This document shows, in pieces, positions 1-5,096 of a stretch of 5,096 nucleotides of DNA; the stretch's first letter is position 1; every line of letters starts with the position of its first letter. The stretch spans positions 1 through 5,096 of the forward strand of contig JAAFHE010000342.1 of assembly GCA_013298265.1 (NCBI GenBank), read 5' to 3'. The translations under genes were made by a program, and so were the position numbers. Under the pieces are notes generated by a model that did no database searches, had not been told where the DNA came from, and saw nothing but the letters and a program-made list of their open reading frames with translations. The DNA comes from Lysobacterales bacterium (GTDB lineage: Bacteria > Pseudomonadota > Gammaproteobacteria > Xanthomonadales > Rhodanobacteraceae).

Positions 1-1
1 G

Positions 2-397
2 CCGCAGCAGCGCGTGGCGCACCTGGGCTATAGCGCTATCGGCCAGATACTTCACGCCGGCAGTCCCTCGCCGCCGGCGGTCGCCGGCAAGTTTCCGGCC
101 CATCCCGATCTTCCGGTCCAGCCGCAGGACTTCGTCGTGCGCGGCGAGTCCGCGCCTGGCGAGTTCGTCGTGGTATCGCATCGCGCGGCATTTCATGAAC
201 CATTCGAGGTCGGACGCGCCAGCGCCGACGGTAAGCCACTCGAGGCCATCTACCGCGACCACATCACCGCGATCTTTCGCGCGCCGCCGGACGGGACCGC
301 CGCGGTGCGGTGGGAAATCCCGGTACACGCCAGTCCGGATCACGTCGACGCGGTGAGCGTCGCCGACGCCAGGAATGGCCAGGTCGCGAAACCATAG
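2..397 (+). CDS. C-terminal part of an unrecognised protein (5' end outside window)
   Basis: The frame is open from the first full codon at base 2 to a TAG at 395-397 and most codons end in G or C, as expected for a real gene in this GC-rich DNA. A GTG at 14 could start it, but I see no good ribosome binding site and no room for one, so I read it as the last ~131 codons of a longer gene. There is no hydrophobic membrane segment in this part. The visible order is a Gly/Tyr-containing stretch, a Pro/Ala-rich linker (about residues 21-42), then alternating hydrophobic segments (EFVVVSHRAAF, LEAIYRDHITAIFRAP) suggesting a small beta-rich domain. The pattern faintly resembles the periplasmic C-terminal end of GT-C (PMT/ArnT-like) membrane glycosyltransferases, but this is a guess. 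It converges on the oxygenase gene. An arginine-rich minus-strand frame over 36-239 looks like a shadow. Confidence 0.55.
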   Translation, partial: PQQRVAHLGYSAIGQILHAGSPSPPAVAGKFPAHPDLPVQPQDFVVRGESAPGEFVVVSHRAAFHEPFEVGRASADGKPLEAIYRDHITAIFRAPPDGTAAVRWEIPVHASPDHVDAVSVADARNGQVAKP

Positions 398-480
398 CGG
401 CGACCCGCGTTCGGCACTGGATCAGCAGCTTTTGCGCGCCCGCGGCCGGCCAGCGGTCTGCATGTCCGACGCGACAGCAA

Positions 481-513
481 GCCGGGCGGCGCGACCACAT
501 CGCTGCCGCCGGC
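481..513 (-). terminator. Candidate hairpin terminator downstream of the oxygenase gene
   Basis: On the minus strand a GC-rich hairpin begins 9 nt after the oxygenase stop codon. Its arms are 505-513 and 481-490, pairing over 9 bp with one bulged G, and 3 more inner pairs (491-493 with 501-503) close a 7-nt loop. The sequence after the stem (TTGCTGT) is only moderately T-rich, so an intrinsic terminator is plausible but not certain. It lies between two convergent genes and might serve both. The rest of the 398-522 gap shows nothing I can name. Confidence 0.35.
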
Positions 514-522
514 GCCTTGTGC

Positions 523-1458
523 TCAAGCCAGCTTGATCTCGCGCAACCGCTCCATGAGGTATTCGTGCGAGGTGATCGACGTGCTGTAGCGGCTCGGATT
601 GTCCGGCGTGATGCACGAGGCCAGCGGGTCCAGCACCACATCCGGATTCGGATGCAGGAAGAACGGCACCGAATAGCGCGGCTTGCGCGCGAGCTCGCCC
701 GGCGGATTGACCACGCGATGCGTCGTGGACGGATAGACGTGGTTGGTCAGACGCTGCAGCATGTCGCCGATGTTCACGACGATGGTGTCCGCGTCGGAGG
801 TGAACGGCACCCAGTCGCCGTTGCGCGACTTCACTTCGAGGCCCGCCGCGCTCGCACCGACCAGCAGCGTGATGAAATTGATGTCCTCATGTGCACCGGC
901 GCGCACGTTGGGAATATCGGGCGCGGTGATCGGCGGGTAGTGGATCGGCCGCAGGATCGAATTGCCCTGATCGGTCTTGTCCTCGAAGAAGTTCTCCGGC
1001 AACCCGATGTGCAGGGCCAGCGCGCGCAGCACGCGCGTGCCGAGCTGATCGAGCGCGGTATACAGGCCATAGCCATGGTCGCGGAAGCCTTCGATTTCGG
1101 TCGGCCAGAGGTTCGGCGGCATCACGTCGGCGAAGCGCGAATCGCGCGGGATCTCGCGGCCGACGTGCCAGAACTCCTTGAGGTCCGGGTATTTCGAATC
1201 CTTCGCCGTCTCCACGCCGAACGGCGTGTAGCCGCGCGCACCGCCGCTGCCAGCCAGGTGGTACTGCATCTTGGTGTCCGCGGGCAGCGCGAAGAACTGG
1301 CGGAAGCGCTCATACGCGCCGTCGATCAGTTCCTTGCTGATGCCATGGCCGCGGATACCGGCGAAGCCCCATTCGCGGTAGGCGGCGCCGAGTTCGGCGA
1401 CGAAGGCGTCGCGGTCGGTGTCATAGCGGCGGATATCCAGGGTGGGAATGACTGACAT
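523..1458 (-). CDS. Isopenicillin N synthase-like non-heme Fe(II) oxygenase
   Basis: This is a 311-residue soluble, presumably cytoplasmic oxygenase of the 2-oxoglutarate/Fe(II)-dependent superfamily, IPNS-like branch. The N-terminal part (about residues 3-120) matches the non-heme dioxygenase N domain, with GFAGIRGHGI, the Gly-Tyr-rich ARGYTPFG and KEFWHVGRE. The C-terminal double-stranded beta-helix core (about 165-275) carries the iron facial triad H190-x-D192 (in GAHEDINFITLL) and H247 (in PSTTHRVV). R261-x-S263 (in RYSVPFF) is where 2-oxoglutarate or the IPNS substrate carboxylate is bound. All key residues are intact and length is normal for the family. The in-frame ATG at 1482 would add 8 residues, but I chose the ATG at 1458 because AGGA sits 8 nt before it. 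It follows glmM on the same strand after a 46-bp gap, suggesting co-transcription. The substrate cannot be read from sequence, and a beta-lactam pathway is not implied: no ACV synthetase or other biosynthetic gene is seen. Confidence 0.92.
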   Translation of the reverse strand: MSVIPTLDIRRYDTDRDAFVAELGAAYREWGFAGIRGHGISKELIDGAYERFRQFFALPADTKMQYHLAGSGGARGYTPFGVETAKDSKYPDLKEFWHVGREIPRDSRFADVMPPNLWPTEIEGFRDHGYGLYTALDQLGTRVLRALALHIGLPENFFEDKTDQGNSILRPIHYPPITAPDIPNVRAGAHEDINFITLLVGASAAGLEVKSRNGDWVPFTSDADTIVVNIGDMLQRLTNHVYPSTTHRVVNPPGELARKPRYSVPFFLHPNPDVVLDPLASCITPDNPSRYSTSITSHEYLMERLREIKLA

Positions 1459-1466
1459 GGGGGAAT

Positions 1467-1470
1467 TCCT
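1467..1470 (-). promoter_or_regulatory. Shine-Dalgarno site deciding the oxygenase start
   Basis: On the minus strand AGGA lies 8 nt upstream of the ATG at 1458. The alternative ATG at 1482 has only a GGA-containing stretch about 13-18 nt away. This favours the shorter, 311-residue protein beginning MSVIPTLD. Confidence 0.6.
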
Positions 1471-1504
1471 GCTGGGGAACATCTGAACAAGTCGTCCGTC
1501 AGGA

Positions 1505-2857
1505 TCAGACGAGTTCGTTGGCCGCGGATTCTACGGCGCGCGCAAGCCGGCCGGCCAGCGCATCGACCAGGGCCGCATCGGCCGCCTCGATCGTGACGCG
1601 CACCAGCGGCTCGGTGCCGGAGGCGCGCAACACCAGGCGGCCGCGATTTTCCAGTTCGCGCTCGACCGCGGCACGCTCGGTCAGCACCAGCGGATGGTCG
1701 AGCAGTCGGCCGGCATTGGCGACGCGCACGTTGCGGGTGATCTGCGGCAGCCGCTCCCAGCCGGCGCAGCAGGCGGCAAGTGTCTCGCCACGGCGCACCA
1801 GCACTTCGAGCACCTGCAGCGCGCTGACGATGCCGTCGCCGGTCGACGCGCTATCCAGGCAGAGGATATGCCCGGAGGTTTCGCCGCCGAGCACGCCGGC
1901 AGTTTCCTTGAGCAGGCGCATCACGTAGCGATCGCCGACCTTGGCGCGCAGAAACCCGATGCCAGCTGCGCCGAACGCGCGCTCGAGGCCATAGTTGGTC
2001 ATCAGCGTGCCGACAACCGGCCCGGTCAGACGTCCGCTGCGCTGCCAGTCGCTGGCGAGCACGTAGAGGATGTCGTCGCCATCCACGAGGCGGCCCTGGT
2101 GGTCGACGAACTGCAGGCGGTCGCCGTCGCCGTCGAAAGCTATGCCCAGGTCAGCGCGCTGCTCGACCACCGCGCGCTGCAAGGCGGCCGGGCTGGTCGA
2201 ACCGCAGTCGCGGTTGATGTTCAGGCCATCGGGCTGGGTGCCGATGGTGGTGATGCGTGCGCCAAGCTCCTCGAACAACTTGGGCGCGACCTGGTACGTC
2301 GCGCCGTGGGCACAGTCGATCACGAGCTTGAGCGGGCGCAGGCTCCGATCGTGCGGGAAGGTGGAATTGCAGAACTCCGCGTAGCGCGTGGCCGCGTCGT
2401 TGACGCGCACGGCCTTGCCGATGTGCTCGGACGCGACCGTCACGAACGGTGCGTCGAGCTCACGCTCGATCGCCTCCTCGACGTCATCGGCGAGTTTTTC
2501 CCCGGCAGCAGAAAAGAACTTGATGCCGTTGTCCTGATGAGGATTGTGCGATGCACTGATCACGATGCCGGCGCTCGCACGCAGGCTGCGCGTGAGATAG
2601 GCCACAGCCGGCGTCGGCATGGGGCCGAGCAGACGCACATTGGCACCAGCGGCCACGAGTCCGGCCTCGAGCGCGGATTCGAACATGTAGCCGGAAATGC
2701 GCGTGTCCTTGCCGATCACCACGGTCGCCTTGCCGTCGGATCCGGCCAGCACCTTGCCCGCGGCACGACCCAGCTTCAGCATGAACTCGGCCGTGATCGG
2801 CCATTCGCCCACATGGCCGCGGATGCCATCGGTACCGAAGTATTTGCGCTTGCTCAT
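1505..2857 (-). CDS. glmM: Phosphoglucosamine mutase GlmM
   Basis: GlmM interconverts glucosamine-6-phosphate and glucosamine-1-phosphate in the cytoplasm, the step before GlmU makes UDP-GlcNAc for peptidoglycan and lipopolysaccharide. The 450-residue protein is close to the 445 of E. coli GlmM and begins with the hallmark [10 protein letters not shown]. All four alpha-D-phosphohexomutase elements are present: the active-site loop SASHNP with phosphoserine S103 (equivalent to E. coli S102), the metal-binding loop DGDGDR (D242, D244, D246), the sugar-specificity loop GGETSGH (324-330), and the phosphate-binding loop [11 protein letters not shown] (411-421) in the C-terminal domain. The start at 2857 fits family N termini; the upstream AGG (11 nt away) is a weak ribosome binding site. 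In gammaproteobacteria glmM normally directly follows folP; here folP lies upstream on the same strand but beyond an inserted protease gene. The oxygenase follows after 46 bp. No terminator is visible between the two. Confidence 0.98.
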   Translation of the reverse strand: MSKRKYFGTDGIRGHVGEWPITAEFMLKLGRAAGKVLAGSDGKATVVIGKDTRISGYMFESALEAGLVAAGANVRLLGPMPTPAVAYLTRSLRASAGIVISASHNPHQDNGIKFFSAAGEKLADDVEEAIERELDAPFVTVASEHIGKAVRVNDAATRYAEFCNSTFPHDRSLRPLKLVIDCAHGATYQVAPKLFEELGARITTIGTQPDGLNINRDCGSTSPAALQRAVVEQRADLGIAFDGDGDRLQFVDHQGRLVDGDDILYVLASDWQRSGRLTGPVVGTLMTNYGLERAFGAAGIGFLRAKVGDRYVMRLLKETAGVLGGETSGHILCLDSASTGDGIVSALQVLEVLVRRGETLAACCAGWERLPQITRNVRVANAGRLLDHPLVLTERAAVERELENRGRLVLRASGTEPLVRVTIEAADAALVDALAGRLARAVESAANELV

Positions 2858-2998
2858 TGCGACTGCTGCCTGGAACGGCCCGCGCGCGGCGGCGGCGGGA
2901 ACCGGGCCGCCTAGGTTGCCAGACTGCGACGGGTCCGGCCACTTTCAGGCTTTTCCGTCCGGCAACGACGCGCCCGAAACGAGCGTCGCGTGAACAAC

Positions 2999-3011
2999 CG
3001 AACATTGTTCG
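2999..3011. promoter_or_regulatory. 13-bp palindrome, candidate operator
   Basis: CGAACA-T-TGTTCG is a perfect 6+1+6 palindrome about 110 bp upstream of the protease start codon. A partly overlapping pairing GAACAA (2992-2997) with TTGTTC (3005-3010) also exists. The form is that of a dimeric regulator site. It looks like a Gram-positive LexA box (GAAC-N4-GTTC) but has only 3 bases between the half-sites, so I do not assign a regulator. Confidence 0.35.
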
Positions 3012-3023
3012 CCTTTTCCAGCA

Positions 3024-3071
3024 GCGTCGTTTTCAGGACCAGCAACGCACCGCACTCGCGGAAAACGACGC
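3024..3071. repeat. 11-bp perfect inverted repeat in the protease leader
   Basis: GCGTCGTTTTC at 3024-3034 is matched exactly by its reverse complement GAAAACGACGC at 3061-3071, with a 26-nt spacer. If transcription starts upstream of 3024 this would form a stem-loop in the 5' untranslated leader, ending 37 nt before the Shine-Dalgarno sequence, so it would not itself mask the ribosome binding site. It could instead be a protein-binding site or an mRNA-stabilising hairpin. It has no T-tract on either side that would make it a clear terminator. Confidence 0.5.
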
Positions 3072-3108
3072 CGCCGCAATCCCGCGGCAGGGACCGGCGT
3101 TGCCGATC

Positions 3109-3113
3109 AGGAG
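3109..3113 (+). promoter_or_regulatory. Shine-Dalgarno site of the protease gene
   Basis: AGGAG lies 7 nt upstream of the ATG at 3121, near-ideal spacing. It settles the start against the ATG at 2857 in the same frame, which would add 88 residues and bury the signal peptide. Confidence 0.85.
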
Positions 3114-3120
3114 AAACGTC

Positions 3121-4968
3121 ATGTCTCGGCAGACTCGCAACACCCCGAAAACCACGCAGCTTGCGCAGGCCCTCGTGCTCGCTTTCGCCACCGCGGCGGC
3201 ACAGGCCGCGTCGCCCGCGGGTGACGCGCCGTCGCGCGTCGATACCAGCGCGCTCGACGCGACCGTACCGGTATCGCGACTCATCGTCACTCTCGATGCG
3301 AAAGCCGGTCCGGCGACGTTGCGCGGCGAACTCGACCGCGTCGGCGCGACGTTCGGCCGCCGCTTCGACATCGTGCGCCAGCTCGCGACCGGCGCGTGGC
3401 TGATCGAAGCGCAGGACGGAGCGAAAGCCGGCGCCGCAGCACTTGCCGGCGCCGAAGCCGCGCTCGTCATGGAAGAACTCGCCCGCAGCGCTTCGGTCGC
3501 GGCGATCGAGCCCGATCGCCTGCTGACGCACACATTCACGCCGAACGACGACCGCTATCCGGATCAGTCGGCGTATTTCCGTTCGCGCTTCGGCACGAAT
3601 GCCACGGGCGCCTGGCACTACTCGACCGGCAACGGCATCAAGGTCGCCGTGATCGACACGGGCATCACGCCGCACGGCGATCTCGACGCGAACGTCGTCG
3701 GCGGCTACGACTTCATCGCGAGCGCGACGACCGCGCGGGACGGCGACGGCCGCGATCCAAATCCGAACGACGAAGGCGACTGGTACGAGGTCGGCGACTG
3801 CACGGCCGATCCGAACGGTAGCGAGAACTCGAGCTGGCACGGCTCGCACGTCGCCGGCATCGTCGCCGCGGTTACGAACAACAGCTTCAAGGGTACGGCC
3901 GGCATGGCCTATGGCGCGAAAGTCGTTCCGGTGCGCGTACTCGGCCGCTGCGGCGGCTCGCTGTCGGACGTCGTCGACGCGATCGTCTGGGCTTCAGGCG
4001 GCTCGGTCACCAATGTTCCGGCCAACACCAACGTGGCGCAGGTCATCAATCTGAGCCTCGGCGGCCAGGGCAGCTGCAGCGCGAACATGCAGAGCGCGAT
4101 CAACACGGCCGTCGGCAACGGCACCGTCGTCGTCGTCGCCGCCGGCAATTCGGCCGCGAATGTCGCCAACTTCACGCCTGCCCGCTGCAACAATGTCGTC
4201 GCGGTTGCGGCGACGACCACAACAGGTGCGCTCGCCGCGTATTCGAACTACGGCGACAAGATCGACGTCGCCGCGCCGGGCGGCATCCTGTCCACGGTCA
4301 ACACCGGTACGACGGTCCAGGTCGCTGAAGGCTACAAGACACTCAACGGCACCTCGATGGCCGCGCCGCAGGTCGCCGGCCTCGCGGCGATGATTCTCGC
4401 GGAGGGCTCGTTCACACCGCAGCAGGTCGAGAACCTCATGAAGTACAACGGCACCGCGGCGCTCGACTGCGCCTTCGATTCGGTCAAGTCCTGCGGCTGG
4501 GGCCTCATTGATGCCCTACACACGCTGCGCGCGGTTGGCCAGGGCTACAACGGCGATGTCGCCGTGAGCCCTAACCCGGCCAGCTTCTTCAAGCCGACGT
4601 TCTTTGAGAACGCGAACAACTACCACCTCGCGCCGAATGTCTCGGTGCTCGTGCCGAACACGGCCTGGGGTCAGTACGGCGCCAACGCGCCGTCGGCACT
4701 GACGGTGAAGTTCAAGCTGAGCGGGCGCGGCATCGGTCCGGTCATTGATCCGAAAAAATACAAGATCGAGCTGCTCGCACCGGACGGCAGCGTGGTCAAG
4801 GTGCTGCACAACAACGGACCGAGCTTCACCTACACGCAGACCGTCGACGCCTCGAGCGAGATCGCTGACGGGCTCTGGAAGCTGCGCGTGCTCAATTCCG
4901 GCAGCGCGAACAACGTTTTTATCGATAGCTGGAGCCTCGGTTTCCCGAGCGTGTTCGGCCCACTGTAA
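3121..4968 (+). CDS. Secreted subtilisin-like (S8) serine protease with P-like C-terminal domain
   Basis: This 615-residue preproprotein should be an exported endopeptidase. Residues 1-29 form a signal peptide with a basic start, an Ala/Leu core and an AQA-A cleavage site. Residues about 50-135 resemble an S8 propeptide (inhibitor I9-like fold), with an Ala-rich stretch at 101-120, and end in VAAIEPDRLL. The catalytic domain (about 150-475) has D179 in VAVIDTGI, H240 in WHGSHVAG, oxyanion N343 in AAGNS and S412 in GTSMAAP, so the triad is complete. Six cysteines (227, 277, 319, 356, 450, 458) fall in pairs and probably form three disulfides, consistent with a protein working outside the cytoplasm. 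Residues about 480-610 resemble a proprotein-convertase P domain and end in GLWKLRVLNSGSANNVFIDSWSLGF; this may aid folding or be trimmed after secretion. Export through Sec and type II secretion is inferred from family habit. The gene is monocistronic, lying between folP and glmM on the opposite strand with its own terminator. The in-vivo substrate is unknown. Confidence 0.95.
   Translation: MSRQTRNTPKTTQLAQALVLAFATAAAQAASPAGDAPSRVDTSALDATVPVSRLIVTLDAKAGPATLRGELDRVGATFGRRFDIVRQLATGAWLIEAQDGAKAGAAALAGAEAALVMEELARSASVAAIEPDRLLTHTFTPNDDRYPDQSAYFRSRFGTNATGAWHYSTGNGIKVAVIDTGITPHGDLDANVVGGYDFIASATTARDGDGRDPNPNDEGDWYEVGDCTADPNGSENSSWHGSHVAGIVAAVTNNSFKGTAGMAYGAKVVPVRVLGRCGGSLSDVVDAIVWASGGSVTNVPANTNVAQVINLSLGGQGSCSANMQSAINTAVGNGTVVVVAAGNSAANVANFTPARCNNVVAVAATTTTGALAAYSNYGDKIDVAAPGGILSTVNTGTTVQVAEGYKTLNGTSMAAPQVAGLAAMILAEGSFTPQQVENLMKYNGTAALDCAFDSVKSCGWGLIDALHTLRAVGQGYNGDVAVSPNPASFFKPTFFENANNYHLAPNVSVLVPNTAWGQYGANAPSALTVKFKLSGRGIGPVIDPKKYKIELLAPDGSVVKVLHNNGPSFTYTQTVDASSEIADGLWKLRVLNSGSANNVFIDSWSLGFPSVFGPL
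3427..3454 (+). repeat. 10-bp direct repeat inside the protease propeptide
   Basis: GCCGGCGCCG occurs at 3427-3436 and again at 3445-3454, 18 bp apart and in the same reading frame. It encodes part of the alanine-rich segment AGAAALAGAEAAL. This looks like a small slippage or duplication expansion in a propeptide loop or helix; the frame is kept. Confidence 0.5.
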
Positions 4969-4973
4969 GCGGT

Positions 4974-5096
4974 TCAGTCGTCGTCGCCCCAGCGCACGCG
5001 GGGCGGCGACGACGTTTTCGCCGGTTTGCCGGCGCCGACCGCATTCCAGACCTTGAGCGCTTCGGCCGTCGCGGCCACGTCATGTACACGGACGAT
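4974..5096 (-). CDS. folP: Dihydropteroate synthase FolP, C-terminal 40 residues (5' end outside window)
   Basis: On the minus strand the frame entering at 5096 reads IVRVHDVAATAEALKVWNAV and ends at a TGA (complement of 4974-4976). The RVHDV motif followed by an ALKVW helix is the characteristic end of dihydropteroate synthase, which joins 6-hydroxymethyl-dihydropterin pyrophosphate and p-aminobenzoate in cytoplasmic folate synthesis; the motif's Arg and His contact the pterin pyrophosphate. The last ~20 residues (GAGKPAKTSS then PPRVRWGDDD) are a polar tail beyond the conserved fold. The stop codon lies 5 bp from the protease TAA, tail to tail. The presence of glmM further along the same strand supports the call, because folP-glmM is a conserved gene pair. 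Only the end is visible, so completeness upstream cannot be judged. Confidence 0.92.
   Translation of the reverse strand: MVRVHDVAATAEALKVWNAVGAGKPAKTSSPPRVRWGDDD
4977..5018 (+). terminator. Intrinsic terminator of the protease gene, embedded in folP
   Basis: Just 8 bp after the protease stop, arms 4977-4990 and 5000-5013 pair over 14 bp with a single G-T wobble (4984 with 5006) around a 9-nt loop. The stem is followed by G and then TTTT (5015-5018) on the + strand. The T-tract is short but the stem is very strong. On the minus strand the same hairpin is followed by TGAACCGCTT, which has no T-tract, so it should act mainly on the rightward protease transcript. It coincides with the codons for the last 13 residues of FolP. 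Confidence 0.75.

Larger units (their letters stand above)
2858..3120. other. Divergent intergenic region between glmM and the protease
   Basis: These 263 bp must hold the promoter of the protease (rightward) and, unless transcription arrives from folP, that of glmM (leftward). I could not place a convincing sigma-70 -35/-10 pair on either strand. The glmM-proximal third is very GC-rich (GGCGGCGGCGG-type runs). The protease-proximal half holds a palindrome (2999-3011) and an inverted repeat (3024-3071). Short ACGACGC/GCGTCG words recur at 2965-2971, 2983-2988, 3024-3030 and 3065-3071, so several mutually exclusive short stems could form. A long open frame running in from 2857 into the protease frame is judged non-coding. 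Confidence 0.6.

Noticed and set aside
310..1455. 381-codon + strand open frame
   Set aside because: It is antisense to the oxygenase, whose catalytic motifs are intact. The translation is rich in Arg/Ala/His/Gln with no domain pattern, typical of antisense frames in GC-rich DNA.
523..1458. True isopenicillin N synthase of a beta-lactam cluster
   Set aside because: The fold and motifs are shared by a broad oxygenase family, and no ACV synthetase, acyltransferase or epimerase gene is nearby.
1694..2914. 406-codon + strand open frame
   Set aside because: It lies antisense to glmM, which has all family motifs. The composition is a mirror of GlmM codons and there is no ribosome binding site.
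2484..3005. 173-codon minus-strand frame overlapping the glmM 5' end
   Set aside because: It is an out-of-frame reading of glmM with Arg/Gly-rich translation; GlmM itself accounts for this DNA.
2999..3011. LexA/SOS box
   Set aside because: The half-sites resemble the Gram-positive GAAC-N4-GTTC box but are spaced by 3 bases, and gammaproteobacterial LexA sites have other sequences.
2857..3120. 88-codon N-terminal extension of the protease to an ATG at 2857
   Set aside because: It would overlap the glmM start and place the signal peptide internally. The ATG at 3121 has an ideal Shine-Dalgarno sequence and is directly followed by a signal peptide.
2911..3849. 312-codon minus-strand open frame across the intergenic region and protease
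   Set aside because: Its Arg/Val/Ala-rich translation is the antisense image of the protease, with no recognisable motif.
2858..4973. Mobile element carrying the protease
   Set aside because: No terminal inverted repeats, target-site duplication, transposase or integrase could be seen at the borders, and base composition is similar to the neighbours.

Overview
The window looks like chromosomal DNA from a high-GC proteobacterium. GlmM and the C-terminal end of FolP are of gammaproteobacterial type. An exported, six-cysteine S8 protease with a C-terminal P-like domain is typical of the Xanthomonadales/Lysobacterales (Lysobacter, Dokdonella or Rhodanobacter-like bacteria). That placement is inferred from protein style alone; there is no rRNA or other marker in the window. 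I see no CRISPR array, tRNA, IS element or phage gene.

Layout, left to right: (1) the 3' end of an unrecognised + strand gene (to 397); (2) a 125-bp convergent gap with a candidate hairpin terminator (481-513); (3) a minus-strand non-heme iron oxygenase of the isopenicillin N synthase-like family (523-1458); (4) minus-strand glmM, phosphoglucosamine mutase (1505-2857); (5) a 263-bp divergent intergenic region with a 13-bp palindrome and an 11-bp perfect inverted repeat; (6) a + strand gene for a secreted subtilisin-like serine protease (3121-4968); (7) a strong intrinsic terminator for the protease, lying inside the last codons of (8) minus-strand folP, dihydropteroate synthase, of which only the last 40 codons are present.

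The main architectural point is that folP and glmM, which are normally adjacent and co-directional in gammaproteobacteria (ftsH-folP-glmM), are here separated by about 2.1 kb holding an oppositely transcribed secreted protease. The protease brings its own leader, Shine-Dalgarno sequence and terminator. glmM (UDP-GlcNAc and hence peptidoglycan and LPS precursor synthesis) is followed after 46 bp by the oxygenase on the same strand, so those two probably share a transcript. The oxygenase has no evident link to amino-sugar metabolism. I did not find a clearly new multi-gene system. The points most worth following up are the split folP/glmM pair, the terminator embedded in folP, and the structured protease leader.
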